Positions 26,515 to 36,400 of a stretch of 64,000 nt of DNA are shown in pieces. The DNA is from Gammaproteobacteria bacterium (lineage in GTDB: Bacteria > Pseudomonadota > Gammaproteobacteria > Steroidobacterales > GCA-2729495): NCBI GenBank assembly GCA_030583605.1, contig CP129466.1, forward strand, positions 2,363,001 through 2,427,000. Direction: 5' to 3'. The notes under the pieces were generated by a model. The model made no database searches, had not been told where the DNA came from, and saw nothing but the letters and a program-made list of their open reading frames with translations. The position numbers and the translations under genes were made by a program. Position 1 is the stretch's first letter. Each line of letters opens with the position of its first letter.

Positions 26515-29500
26515 ATGAATACTCTTGCCAGCCGTTTCGCTTCCGTGTTGCTCGGTTCGCTCGCCGCCCTGGCCGCGGTACCGCCAGCCGCCGCGGACGA
26601 CACCGAGATTTTCGTCGCCACGTCCAACCCGCTGCTCACCGGGGCGCAACCGAACATCCTGTTCATCTATGACAACTCCGGCAGCATGGACAGCAAGGTG
26701 CTCACCCAGCAGAACTGGGACCCGGACGTCACGTTCACGGGCTGCTACCAGGCCAATGCCCTGTATTTCTCCACCACGGGCACCACTCCCGCGTGCGGCA
26801 GCAGCAGCTATGTCAATGCGAGCGCCAACAACTGCGCAGCCTCGGTGACGCCGTTGCGCACCATCGGTGCCTTCTCCGACCGCATGCTGGCCTGGCGTGA
26901 CCGGAACTTCGGCACGGATGCCTGGGAAGCCCTGAACAGCAGCGCCAGGAGTCGCCCCCTGGAGTGCCAGGACGATCGCGGCGTGCATGGCGGGAATTCC
27001 GGAGGTGCCAGCGACGTCTACGCGGCCAACGGTGCGACCGGCCCCTGGGACCCGAATTCGAACAACGAGCCGAACTTCAACACCGACTACACCATCTGGA
27101 GCGGCAACTGGCTCAACTGGAGCACGAGCGGCGGCATGGTGGAAAAGACCCGCATGGAAATCGTGCATGAGGTGACCATCAACCTGCTCGACAGCCTGAA
27201 CAGCGTCAATGTCGGGCTGATGCATTTCAACTACGAGCAGGGCGGCACGGTGGCCCATGCCATCGAGGACATCGCCACGTCGCGTACCAGCATGAAGACT
27301 GCGGTGAACGCGCTGGCTCCCGAGACCTGGACGCCGCTCTCCGAGGTGATGTACGAGGCGGCCAACTACTACATGGGCCGCAACGTCGACTACGGCAACG
27401 TCGGCCCCGTGCGGAGCGTCGGGCCCTCGCGCACCAGTGGCACGGTCTGGGGCACCACCTACAAGCGGCCGGCGACCCTCGCCTGCCAGAAGAACTACAT
27501 CGTGTACCTGACCGACGGCCAGCCCACCCGCGACCTCGGCGCCACCGGCAAGATCAAGGCGCTGCCCGACTTTGCCGCCAACGTCACCGACCCGACCTGC
27601 AGCGGCGCTGCGGGCAGCGATGGCGAGTGCCTGCCGGACCTGGCCGAATACCTGTACCGGCACGATCTCGACGGCTCGCTCGCCGGGCTGCAGAACGTGA
27701 CCACCTACACGGTCGGATTCGGCGTGGACCTGCTGATCGGCGACACCAAGTTCCTCGAGAAAACCGCGGAACTCGGCGGCGGCAAGTACTTTCCGGCCAC
27801 CGACACCTCCACGCTGCAGGCGGCGCTGACCTCCATCGTACTCGACATCCTCGACGACGCGAGCACGTACTCGACGCCGACCGCGCCGGTAAACGCCTTC
27901 AACCGCACGGAGAACCTCTCCGAGGTCTTCGTCTCGGTGTTCGCGCCCTCCATCAACCGGCACTGGCCGGGCAATCTCAAGAAGTACCGCTTCTCGGGCG
28001 GCCAGCTCGTGGACCAGGACAACGTGGCGGCCGTAGACCCGGCCACGGGATTCTTCAAGACCACGTCGCGCAGCTTCTGGTCCGATGAAGTCGACGGCGA
28101 CCGCGTGCCCAAGGGCGGCGCGGCCAACGAGTTGCCCGTGCACACGGCGCGGACTCTCTACACCGACGTCAGCGGCGGCGACCTCACCGCCGCCGACAAC
28201 GCCGTCACCACCGTCAACAGCAACCTTACGGCAGCGCTCATTGGCGCGCCGCCGGCCGACCGCGACGCAGTGATCAACTGGGCACGCGGCCTGGACCTCA
28301 CCGACGACGACGACGACGGCGACAGCACCGACATCCGCCACGTCATGGGCGACCCGCTGCACGTGCCGCCGGCCGTGGTGATCTACGGCGGCACCGAGGC
28401 CGCACCGGACGCCACCGTGTACGTCGCCACCAACGACGGTTACGTACATGCGTTCAACCCGGACGACGGCTCCGAACTCTGGTCCTACGTGCCGTCCGAG
28501 ATGCTCGACCGGCTCTATGGCCTGTACCTGAACGAGACTACGACCAGCCGCTCCTACGGGCTCGACGGCGAGCTCCGCGTGTACATCGACAACAACGACT
28601 ACCTGCCCGGGGTCGATGTCGCCGGCGGCGAGCGTGTAATCCTGTACTTCGGCATGCGCCGCGGCGGCGACACGGTCTATGCCCTCGAGGTCACCGACCG
28701 CAGCAAGCCCAAGCTGCTGTGGAAGGTGAACAGCGCGGACACCGGCTTCGAGAACCTCGGCCAGACCTGGTCCACTCCGTCGATCGTCAAGGTCGACATC
28801 GGCGGCACGGAAAGGAAGGTCGCGATCTTCGGCGGCGGCTACGACGATGGCCAGGATCTGGTCGGCTACCGCACCGACGCGCGCGGCAACGCCATCTACA
28901 TGGTGGACGCCTTCACCGGGGAGCTCCTCTGGAGCGCCGGCAACGGCAGCAACCACGACCTCAACCTCGCCGCCATGGAGCACTCCATCCCGGCCGCCAT
29001 CAAGGTCATCGACCTCGACCTCGACGGCCACGCCGACCGCATGTACGCCGCCGACATGGGCGGACGCGTGTGGCGCTTCGACATCTTCAACGGCGAGACG
29101 GGCGCCGACCTCGTGCAGGGCGGCGTGCTGGCGAGCCTCGGCGCCGCGGATCTCGGCCCCACCCCGCCGGTCGCGGACGTGCGTCGCTTCTACGCCACGC
29201 CCGACGTGGCGCAGGTGGTCTCGCACAAGCGCGTGTTCCTGAGCGTGAGCCTCGGCTCCGGCCACCGCGAGCACCCGCTCGACACCGGCACCAACGAGGA
29301 GTTCTACTCGCTCCGCGACTACAACGTGTTCAAGCAGCTCACCAACGACCAATATGGCGCGCCGATCACGCGCTCGGATCTCACCGACATCACCAGCGAC
29401 ACGTCCCCCGAGCTGCCATACGACTCCCTCGGCTGGCGCCTGACGCTCGACCAGAGCCCGGGCGAGAAAGTCGGCAGCGAGTCGATCACGTTCCAGAACA

Positions 29501-29835
29501 GCGTGTTCTTCACCAGCTTCTCGCCGGGCGGCAGCGGCGATGCCTGCGTCGCGGCTGGCGGGCTGAACCGGCTCTACCACATCAGCGTCCTCGACGGCGC
29601 GCCGCGCACGAACCAGGACGGCTCCACGGAGCCGCAGCCGGAGGACCGCTACTACACGCTGGCCCAGGGCGGTTTCGCGCCCGAGCCGGTGATCTTCTTC
29701 TTCAACGACGACGGCGGTGGCAGCGGCAATGGCGGCGGCCCCGAGACGCCCATCTGCGTGGCTGGCGAATGCCCGCCGGTGCAGCTCACCAACCCGCCGG
29801 TGCGCACGCGCTGGAACCAGGACGGCGCCGAGTAA
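26515..29835 (+). CDS. pilY1: Type IV pilus tip-associated adhesin/assembly protein PilY1
   Basis: An 1106-residue exported protein (signal peptide to about residue 27, PPAAADD). The N-terminal von Willebrand A-like domain has the MIDAS motif DNSGSM at 53-58, and IVYLTDGQPTRD. The C-terminal PilY1 beta-propeller includes VYVATNDGYVHAFNPDDGSELW, GQTWSTPSIVKV and FGGGYDDGQD, with a calcium loop DLDLDGHAD at about 832-840. PilY1 sits at the pilus tip and acts in adhesion, surface sensing and control of retraction. The polyacidic DDDDDGD near residue 602 may be a further Ca2+ site. Length is typical. Confidence 0.95.
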   Translation: MNTLASRFASVLLGSLAALAAVPPAAADDTEIFVATSNPLLTGAQPNILFIYDNSGSMDSKVLTQQNWDPDVTFTGCYQANALYFSTTGTTPACGSSSYVNASANNCAASVTPLRTIGAFSDRMLAWRDRNFGTDAWEALNSSARSRPLECQDDRGVHGGNSGGASDVYAANGATGPWDPNSNNEPNFNTDYTIWSGNWLNWSTSGGMVEKTRMEIVHEVTINLLDSLNSVNVGLMHFNYEQGGTVAHAIEDIATSRTSMKTAVNALAPETWTPLSEVMYEAANYYMGRNVDYGNVGPVRSVGPSRTSGTVWGTTYKRPATLACQKNYIVYLTDGQPTRDLGATGKIKALPDFAANVTDPTCSGAAGSDGECLPDLAEYLYRHDLDGSLAGLQNVTTYTVGFGVDLLIGDTKFLEKTAELGGGKYFPATDTSTLQAALTSIVLDILDDASTYSTPTAPVNAFNRTENLSEVFVSVFAPSINRHWPGNLKKYRFSGGQLVDQDNVAAVDPATGFFKTTSRSFWSDEVDGDRVPKGGAANELPVHTARTLYTDVSGGDLTAADNAVTTVNSNLTAALIGAPPADRDAVINWARGLDLTDDDDDGDSTDIRHVMGDPLHVPPAVVIYGGTEAAPDATVYVATNDGYVHAFNPDDGSELWSYVPSEMLDRLYGLYLNETTTSRSYGLDGELRVYIDNNDYLPGVDVAGGERVILYFGMRRGGDTVYALEVTDRSKPKLLWKVNSADTGFENLGQTWSTPSIVKVDIGGTERKVAIFGGGYDDGQDLVGYRTDARGNAIYMVDAFTGELLWSAGNGSNHDLNLAAMEHSIPAAIKVIDLDLDGHADRMYAADMGGRVWRFDIFNGETGADLVQGGVLASLGAADLGPTPPVADVRRFYATPDVAQVVSHKRVFLSVSLGSGHREHPLDTGTNEEFYSLRDYNVFKQLTNDQYGAPITRSDLTDITSDTSPELPYDSLGWRLTLDQSPGEKVGSESITFQNSVFFTSFSPGGSGDACVAAGGLNRLYHISVLDGAPRTNQDGSTEPQPEDRYYTLAQGGFAPEPVIFFFNDDGGGSGNGGGPETPICVAGECPPVQLTNPPVRTRWNQDGAE

Positions 29836-29853
29836 CGTCGGAGGATGCCTGAC

Positions 29854-30300
29854 ATGAAACTGAAGAGCAGCGGCTTTACCCTGACCGAACTCATGATCAC
29901 GGTAGGCATCGTCGCGGTGATCGCGGCGGTGGCCGTGCCCTCCTACCGGCAGTACGTGCAGCGGGCAAACCGGGCGGACGCAACCACGGCGCTGCTGCGT
30001 CTCGCGGGCGCGCAGGAGCGCTTCTACATACAGAACAATACCTACGCCACCGACGCCCAGCTCGCCACCGCGCCTCCCGGCGGCCTGGGCTTCGGCGGCA
30101 CGGAGCGAGGGCTCTACGACATCGCGCTCGTAGCCAGCGCCGGCGGCTGGCAGAACGGCTACACCCTCACGGCTACCGTGGCTGCCGGCGAGGCCCAGGC
30201 CGACGACGACGATTGCCAGACCTTCACGGTGAACGAGCAGGGCCAGCGCGCCGCCACCGACGACGGCGGCAGCGACAACACCGCGACCTGCTGGCGCTGA
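29854..30300 (+). CDS. pilE: Type IV pilin PilE-like minor pilin
   Basis: A 148-residue protein with leader MKLKSSG and mature start FTLTELMITVGIVAVIAAVAVP (Glu5 present). The PilE-type globular part follows: YVQRANRADATTALLRLAGAQERFYIQNNTYA, and ends with a cysteine pair (DDCQTF, TATCWR). GGAGG lies 9 bases before the ATG at 29854, which is preferred over 29845. It is the last gene of the cluster and is followed by a hairpin. Confidence 0.9.
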   Translation: MKLKSSGFTLTELMITVGIVAVIAAVAVPSYRQYVQRANRADATTALLRLAGAQERFYIQNNTYATDAQLATAPPGGLGFGGTERGLYDIALVASAGGWQNGYTLTATVAAGEAQADDDDCQTFTVNEQGQRAATDDGGSDNTATCWR

Positions 30301-30336
30301 TCGCAGCCGGCACCGCGTCGCACAATTGCGATGTCC

Positions 30337-30360
30337 GGGGGGGCTTGCACCCCCTTCTTG
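30337..30360 (+). terminator. Hairpin after the pilin operon
   Basis: A run of seven G (30337-30343), the loop CTTGCA and five C (30350-30354) can form a GC hairpin, followed by TTCTTG. The T tract is short. It lies 37 bp after the pilE stop and before the receptor gene, so partial termination is likely. Confidence 0.45.
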
Positions 30361-30502
30361 ACCGGCAGGGGTTGTTTTCCGCCAGCAATCATTTGTACAG
30401 TCGGGCCGGGGATCGCGGCAGCCGGGATGTGCGCACCGTGGCCGATGCCGGCCGACCGGTTGTCCAGACGTTGACTGCCTGACCGACAACTGGGGGGATC
30501 TT

Positions 30503-33478
30503 ATGGACCGAGCAACCCGTCGTCACGCCGGACTCTGCGTTCTGGCCTGGACGCTGACCGCCGCAACTGCCTTCGCGCAGGCGCCGGCCGACACGCCCGC
30601 ACCCGTCACCACGCTCACGCAGGACGAAATCGACGAAATCATCGTCACCGGTTCACGCATCGCGCGACCGGAACTGACTGCCATGAGCCCCTTCGCGGTG
30701 CTGAACGAGGAGCAGATCAGGCTCTCGAACCAGACCAACATCGAGAACTTCCTGCGCAACTCCCCGCAGTTCGCGCAGGCGATCGGCAGCAGCACCAACA
30801 ACGGCAACGATGGCTCAGCCACCATCGACCTGCGCAACCTCGGCGAGGAGCGCACACTGGTGCTGGTCAACGGCAAGCGCTTCGTGCCCTACGACTACCA
30901 GGGCTACGTGGACGTCTCCATGATCCCGGTGAGCCTGATCGAACGCGTCGAAGTGATCACCGGCGGCGCCTCGGCAGTGTACGGCGCCGACGCGGTCGCA
31001 GGCGTCGTCAACTTCATCATGAAGGACGAGTTCGAGGGCCTGGAATTCAACAGCTCCTACAGCCAGACCGACGAGAGCGACGGCGATACCTACGACTTCA
31101 ACGTGACCGCCGGCGGGGATTTCGCCGGGGGGCGCGGCAATCTCGTGTTCAATGTCGGTTACACCAAGCAGGACCCGATCTCCCAGGGTGACCGTTCGTA
31201 CAGCTTCGAGGCGCTGGGCTCCGCAGACATGAGCCCGTCAGGCAGCGCCAACAACACCGGCAGCACGGTGCTCTACAGCAGCTTCTTCGGCGACGCTCAG
31301 GAAGGCTGCGTCCAGTTCGAGGACAGCGGCGACCCGCGTCTCACCTGCGACTCCGACTTCAACTACAACCCATACAACCTCTTCCAGGTGCCGCAGAAGA
31401 AGTGGACCGCCACGGCACTCGGGAAATACGAAATCAACGAGAACGTGGAGTTCTTCACCCGCGGCTCGTTCGCCAACAACCGCGTCGACACGATCATCGC
31501 GCCAACCGCAACCTTCTTCTATCCGTTCCAGCTCAATGTCGCGGACGTGGCGAGCGGCGGCAACCCGTTCCTGACACCCGCCACGCGCGCCTATCTCCAG
31601 AGCATCGACGCCAACGAGTGCGATCAGCCGCAGGTCGACCCCGACACCGGCGAATTCACCGGACCCTGCCTGGCGCCCTCTGCCGGTGCCGGCGACGGCA
31701 TGATCGATGTCAGCCTCGGCCGGCGCCTGGTCGAACTCGGCACGCGCGACTCGCTCTATGAAAACACCGCCTACCAGTTCGTGGGCGGCTTCCGCGGCTC
31801 GATCTGGGACGATCAGGACTGGGAACTGTTCGGCCAGTACGGCCGCACCTCGCGCAACCAGAATTTCCTGAACGACAATTCCTACTCGCGCGTGCAGCAG
31901 TCCCTGCTCGCCGTCGACGACGGCAGCGGCAACATCGTCTGCTCCGACCCGAGCGGTGGCTGCATCCCCGGCAACTACTTCGGCGCGGGCAACCTGGCCG
32001 AGGACGTCAGCAATTTCATCCGCCTGAACCTCGCGGAGACCAACAAGACCGACCAGATGGTGTTCGGCGGCTCGCTCTCGGGCGACCTGCCGGCACAACT
32101 GCCGATTGCGGATCGCGCCCTGTCCTACGCGGTCGGCGTCGAGTACCGCCGCGACCAGGGCGAGAACCGGCCGGACGACAACTACGCCACCGGCAACTCC
32201 CCCGGCTTCGGCGCGAGTTCCCCGGTGGACGCCGAGATCGAGGTCGAGGAAATCTTCGGCGAACTGCTGATTCCGGTGCTCTCCGATGCGCGCTTCGCCC
32301 GTTCGATCAACATCGAGACCGGTGTGCGCTACGCCGAGTACAACAACGACGTGAACACCGCTGCCGGCAGCTACGACAACACCTTCTACAACACGAGCTG
32401 GAAACTCGGCGGCGACTGGTCGCCGGTCGACGACCTGCGCTTCAATCTGATGTACCAGCGCGCGGTGCGGGCGCCGACCCTGCGCGAAATCGGCCTGCCG
32501 AAGACCCCGAGCGCGGGCGACCTGTCCGACGATCCCTGCGACAACGAGGGCACGCTGCCGGGAGCTGCCGGACTCACCGCCCTCTGCGAGGCGACCGGGG
32601 TGCCCGTCGGCCTCGCCGGCACGTTCACGAGCATCATCGCCGGCCAGATCAACAACTTCCTCGGCGGCAACCCGAACCTGGAGCCGGAGGAAGCCGACAC
32701 GATCACGGCCGGTTTCGACTGGACGCCGGCCTTCCTGGAAGGCCTCTCGGTATCCGTCGACTACTACGACATCGACATCGACGACGCCATCGTCGAGCTC
32801 ACCGAGCAGGACATCGTCAACGCCTGCTATTTCGTCGAGCAGGACGCGAACGGGCCGTTCTGCCAGCTCATTGCCCGCAACCCGATCACCGGCGGCCTGG
32901 TCGGCGGCACGGACACCGGCATCTTCCGCGAACTCGCCAACGTCGCCTCGGAGTCGGCCCAGGGCATCGACTTCCTGGTGCGCTACGCGTTCGACGCCGG
33001 TGGCGGCACGGTCGATGTCGGCATCAATGCCAACTACGTCATCGAGCGCAAGACCCAGACGGCCGATTTCATCGCCGAGTACGACTGCGCCGGCCTCGTC
33101 GGCAACACCTGCCTCCGCCCGAACCCGGAATGGACGTTCGTCCAGACCACGCGCTGGACCATGGGGCCGGCCACGGTGCAACTGCAATGGCACTACATCG
33201 ACGGAGTCACCCAGGATGAGGTGGCCTTCGGCAACGTGCCGGCATCGGACTTGGCAGTGCCGAGCATCGCCTCGCAGAGCTTCTTCGACGTCACCGGCGC
33301 CTATGACCTGAACGACGTCTGGAGCATCCGCGGCGGCATCTCCAACCTGTTCGACCGTGACCCGCCGATCGTGGGCAACGACTATGGCGGCACGGCCGAG
33401 AACAGCGGCAACACCTTCCCGGCGACCTATCCCTCGATCGGCCGCGGCTATTTCCTTGGCGCCAGCGCCCGGTTCTAG
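30503..33478 (+). CDS. TonB-dependent outer-membrane receptor
   Basis: A 991-residue receptor with signal peptide (cleavage near AFAQA). The N-terminal TonB-box-like EIDEIIVTGSRI is typical of receptors in carbohydrate- and polymer-using proteobacteria. The plug domain includes NIENFLRNSPQFAQAIG, DLRNLGEERTLVLVNGKRFVP and VEVITGGASAVYGADAVAGVVNFI. A long beta-barrel ends in aromatic GYFLGASARF. The plug type (VLVNGKR, ASAVYGADAVAGVVN) matches large receptors of Xanthomonadales and sphingomonads. The substrate is unknown and no transport or hydrolase gene adjoins it. A strong terminator follows. Confidence 0.95.
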   Translation: MDRATRRHAGLCVLAWTLTAATAFAQAPADTPAPVTTLTQDEIDEIIVTGSRIARPELTAMSPFAVLNEEQIRLSNQTNIENFLRNSPQFAQAIGSSTNNGNDGSATIDLRNLGEERTLVLVNGKRFVPYDYQGYVDVSMIPVSLIERVEVITGGASAVYGADAVAGVVNFIMKDEFEGLEFNSSYSQTDESDGDTYDFNVTAGGDFAGGRGNLVFNVGYTKQDPISQGDRSYSFEALGSADMSPSGSANNTGSTVLYSSFFGDAQEGCVQFEDSGDPRLTCDSDFNYNPYNLFQVPQKKWTATALGKYEINENVEFFTRGSFANNRVDTIIAPTATFFYPFQLNVADVASGGNPFLTPATRAYLQSIDANECDQPQVDPDTGEFTGPCLAPSAGAGDGMIDVSLGRRLVELGTRDSLYENTAYQFVGGFRGSIWDDQDWELFGQYGRTSRNQNFLNDNSYSRVQQSLLAVDDGSGNIVCSDPSGGCIPGNYFGAGNLAEDVSNFIRLNLAETNKTDQMVFGGSLSGDLPAQLPIADRALSYAVGVEYRRDQGENRPDDNYATGNSPGFGASSPVDAEIEVEEIFGELLIPVLSDARFARSINIETGVRYAEYNNDVNTAAGSYDNTFYNTSWKLGGDWSPVDDLRFNLMYQRAVRAPTLREIGLPKTPSAGDLSDDPCDNEGTLPGAAGLTALCEATGVPVGLAGTFTSIIAGQINNFLGGNPNLEPEEADTITAGFDWTPAFLEGLSVSVDYYDIDIDDAIVELTEQDIVNACYFVEQDANGPFCQLIARNPITGGLVGGTDTGIFRELANVASESAQGIDFLVRYAFDAGGGTVDVGINANYVIERKTQTADFIAEYDCAGLVGNTCLRPNPEWTFVQTTRWTMGPATVQLQWHYIDGVTQDEVAFGNVPASDLAVPSIASQSFFDVTGAYDLNDVWSIRGGISNLFDRDPPIVGNDYGGTAENSGNTFPATYPSIGRGYFLGASARF

Positions 33479-34124
33479 CGGCCCCGGGCTGACTCTGCGG
33501 CGAACGGCGGGCCCGCCGGCCCGCCGTTTTTCGTTCCGCGCGGCGCCGCGCGATGCAGGGGCCGGCCGCCCGACAGGGCCGAATCCGCTGCCGCCGGGCG
33601 CCGCCACCTGGTGCGCCCTGGCGCTGACCGCCGTCCTGCCCGGGCTCGCCTGCGCCGCCGACTGGCGGGACTGCCGCGCCATGGCCGACGATGCGAAGCG
33701 CCTCGCCTGCTACGACCAGTTCGCCGCGGCACTCGCGCTGGAGACCCCGCCCGACGCACCCGAAGTGGCGGCTGCCAGCCCGAGTGCGGGCCCGGCAGCC
33801 AGTCCGGCCCCAGCCGGACCCGCGGCGCCGACACCGGAAGAGCTGTTCGGGCGCGACGCCGTGGCAGCCGAACAACTGGTGCGTGAGTCAGCCGGCATCG
33901 AACGCCTCGAGGAGATCCGCCGGCGCGTCGTGGCAGTGCGGGTGAACCCGGCCAGCAAGCTCGTGATCACCCTCGACAACGGGCAGGTCTGGGAGCAGAT
34001 CGACTCACCGATGCCCCGGATCAGCGCCGGCACCGAAGTCCACATCCGCAGCGCCGCCTTTGGTTCCTACCTGCTCGGCACCGACAACACTCCGCGCGGA
34101 GTGCGGGTGCGGCGTCTGCGCTGA
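33456..34124 (+). CDS. Exported hypothetical protein; start codon unclear
   Basis: The frame encodes a signal-peptide-like stretch (WCALALTAVLPGLACAAD), then DWRDCRAMADDAKRLACYDQFAA, a short cysteine-containing motif common at the N-terminus of proteobacterial periplasmic proteins. An Ala/Pro linker and a C-terminal beta domain follow (VVAVRVNPASKLVITLDNGQVWEQI, FGSYLLGTDNTPRGVRVRRLR). No ATG, GTG or TTG occurs in frame between the receptor's terminator and the signal sequence. The only candidates are TTG 33456 (used here, before the terminator), ATG 33357 inside the receptor gene, and ATG 33681, which would remove the signal. Function is unknown. Confidence 0.6.
   Translation: MAPAPGSSGPGLTLRRTAGPPARRFSFRAAPRDAGAGRPTGPNPLPPGAATWCALALTAVLPGLACAADWRDCRAMADDAKRLACYDQFAAALALETPPDAPEVAAASPSAGPAASPAPAGPAAPTPEELFGRDAVAAEQLVRESAGIERLEEIRRRVVAVRVNPASKLVITLDNGQVWEQIDSPMPRISAGTEVHIRSAAFGSYLLGTDNTPRGVRVRRLR
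33505..33531 (+). terminator. Rho-independent terminator after the TonB receptor
   Basis: The arms CGGCGGGC (33505-33512) and GCCCGCCG (33519-33526) are perfectly complementary with a 6-base loop, followed by TTTTT (33527-33531). It begins 27 bp after the receptor stop codon. This is the best textbook terminator in the window. Confidence 0.88.
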
Positions 34125-34342
34125 GCTGCGCCACGACCGCTCGCCGGGGGTGCATATCCGCGCCGTGGCCGGAGCGATGCGCTTGGTTGCCGTTGTGTTG
34201 TCAGCGCCCCCGCCCCGCGGTAGGGTGGCGGCGCCGCAGGTCGAACAATAAGGAACCGGCCCCGCGCGGCCTGCTCGCGCAGCGCTGCCGGGCCTGACCG
34301 GCCCGGCATCACGTGACCTTTCGCCTTGGAGGACGTTTCGTC

Positions 34343-36235
34343 ATGAGGAATCTCGTACGTCGGGGCCTGCCCACCGCGGCCATGCTGGCGCTCACCCTGC
34401 CCGCCGGTGCCGCAGAAGTCACCTACAACATCAACGGCTCCATGGGGAAGCTCAACAACAACTGCGCGAACATCATCGGCGTACTGACCGGCAACGACTG
34501 CAGCTATGCCAATACCGCTTCCCGCCTGACGGCGCTCGGTTGGCGCGGCCCGGCCGAGGGCGGCGGGTATTACGCCAAGGGCAGCGCCGGCGACAACATC
34601 AGCTACATCCCGGTGCCGGGCGACGCCAAGATCAGCGTGCCACTCTCCGGCAGCGTGACCATCAACGATCGTGACACCCCGGCCGACGGCACGGACGATC
34701 TCATCAGCGCCACCTTTATCTTCGGCGCTGCTGCATTCAACGCGCAGACCGGCCAAGGCGACCGCGCGCTGGAGCGCTGGGACGAGTTCCGCCACGTCCT
34801 TGCTCCGACCGCAGTCAACGCCGCCACCGCGCGGCCGGGCGGCGGCTTCGAGTACGTGATCGGCGCGCGCGGCAAGCCCAGCCCGGCGCCGCTGTTCATC
34901 GACGGCAACGCCGCCGACATGTTTCCGTCCGAGAACGCAAAGACCGTCCTGGACCTGCCCCCGATCTGGGACGGGGCGGCCGCGAACAACGTCAATGTGG
35001 CCCAGCGTATCGGCATCGAACGCAGCCTCGGGTTCTCCACGGCCGGCGGCTCGCCGGAAAGCTTCGTGCAGAACATCGGCGCCACCACCAGGGCGAGCTT
35101 CGTGAACTACGAGTGCATCGACGACCTGGGTGATGTTGACTGCGCCGGCAGCAGCTTCGCGTCCAACAACACGCGCAGCAGCGCCACGTTGTTCGGCCCG
35201 AACCGCGACAAGGACGACGATGGCATCGACGACGTAGACCCCTTCAGCGCACCCTTCGCCGGGTTCACCGCCGATGGCCGCGCGGTGGGGCCGGATACCC
35301 AGACCGTGCCACTCGGCCCGGGCTTCAGCAACCTGATCCTGATCATCAACACCGACGACGACGGCATAGCGAGCGCCGATGCCTACTGGACGCGCGAGTA
35401 CATCCTGCCGAACGGTCCCAAGTTCAGCATGGAGTCGCAGGTCCCCGCGCCGCTGCAGTTCCTCGTGAACAACTCCTGGGAGTCCAACCGCTTCACCTTT
35501 TCCAGCAGCGTGTGCGCCACCACCGGCTCCCCGCCGGTGGCCGTGGACGACGCCTTCCCCGTGGAGCAGGACGTCACCACGGACCTCGCGGTGCTCGCCA
35601 ACGACACCTGCAGCAACCAGACGAACGGCATTTCGATCGCAATCGCCACCGGGCCGGATCAGGGCGGCACGGTCGAGGTCGCCGGCAGCGGCGTGCGCTA
35701 TACCCCGGCGCAGTTCTTCTCGGGGACCGAGACTTTCCGCTACCGCATCATCGACAACGGGCAGCCGAGCGAGGCGACTGTCACCGTCACGGTCGCCAAC
35801 CGCCTGCCGCAGGCCGGCAGCTTCACGACGAGCTCGCGCAATGGTGCGCCGAGTTCCGCCGTCAACGTCCTGGCCCCGCCGACCGTGCTGGGCACCGGCG
35901 CGGTGTCGAATCACGCCGTGACGGCGACGACCATGACCAGCGGTGCGAACCTCGGCCAGTGTGCGCCGGGCAGCAGCCGTGGCACGGTGATCTTCACGCC
36001 CACTGCCGGCGCCGGGGACGGCACGGCGGTATGCGCCTTCACCATTGAAGACGCAGACGGCGACCCGGACGACGGCAGCCTGACCGTCAGCGTCAGCGGC
36101 AACACGGGCGGTGACGGCAGCGGCGGCGTGAGCGGTCCGCAACTGCCCTCCGGCAGCAGCCTCGACTGGGTCACGCTCGGGGCCTTGCTCACCGCGGTGC
36201 CGATGCTGAGCCGGCGGCGCAACCGGCGCGCGTAG
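34343..36235 (+). CDS. Large exported protein with Ig-like/cadherin-like repeats and a C-terminal sorting-type tail
   Basis: A 630-residue protein from the ATG at 34343, preceded by GGAGG. The signal peptide ends near LPAGAAE. The body has an unrecognised N-terminal region, a calcium-type acidic loop DKDDDGIDDVD near residue 288, and then a bacterial cadherin/VCBS-like module (PVAVDDAFPVEQDVTTDLAVLANDTC, and TFRYRIIDNGQPSEATVTVTVANR). The C-terminus has a Gly/Ser-rich stretch, a hydrophobic helix (LDWVTLGALLTAVPML) and SRRRNRRA. This three-part tail resembles C-terminal sorting signals of the GlyGly- or JDVT-CTERM kind. It is probably surface-anchored or secreted; its role is unknown. Confidence 0.8.
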   Translation: MRNLVRRGLPTAAMLALTLPAGAAEVTYNINGSMGKLNNNCANIIGVLTGNDCSYANTASRLTALGWRGPAEGGGYYAKGSAGDNISYIPVPGDAKISVPLSGSVTINDRDTPADGTDDLISATFIFGAAAFNAQTGQGDRALERWDEFRHVLAPTAVNAATARPGGGFEYVIGARGKPSPAPLFIDGNAADMFPSENAKTVLDLPPIWDGAAANNVNVAQRIGIERSLGFSTAGGSPESFVQNIGATTRASFVNYECIDDLGDVDCAGSSFASNNTRSSATLFGPNRDKDDDGIDDVDPFSAPFAGFTADGRAVGPDTQTVPLGPGFSNLILIINTDDDGIASADAYWTREYILPNGPKFSMESQVPAPLQFLVNNSWESNRFTFSSSVCATTGSPPVAVDDAFPVEQDVTTDLAVLANDTCSNQTNGISIAIATGPDQGGTVEVAGSGVRYTPAQFFSGTETFRYRIIDNGQPSEATVTVTVANRLPQAGSFTTSSRNGAPSSAVNVLAPPTVLGTGAVSNHAVTATTMTSGANLGQCAPGSSRGTVIFTPTAGAGDGTAVCAFTIEDADGDPDDGSLTVSVSGNTGGDGSGGVSGPQLPSGSSLDWVTLGALLTAVPMLSRRRNRRA

Positions 36236-36260
36236 CGACATGCCTTGATATGTGGTCGCG

Positions 36261-36294
36261 ACCGGCTGTTCCTGCGGAGCAGCCGGTTCGCTTT
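36261..36294 (+). terminator. Hairpin terminator after the exported repeat protein
   Basis: The arms ACCGGCTGTTCC and GGAGCAGCCGGT pair with one wobble around TGC (36261-36287), and TTCGCTTT follows. It lies 25 bp after the stop codon. Confidence 0.6.
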
Positions 36295-36400
36295 GACGCA
36301 CCTCGTGCCGGGCGCTGCCCGGCACGACGGCAAGCGCAGCGCGGCAGGCGGCGGCCACCGACGGACGCCGCATCGCGCGCTGCTGCGGTAACCTGCCGCC

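Noticed and set aside
26497..30489. 1330-codon minus-strand open frame
   Set aside because: It is the GC-rich antisense shadow of the pilX-pilY1-pilE genes; it is low-complexity in Val/Gly/Ala/Arg, has no motifs, and the opposite strand has clear homologous proteins.
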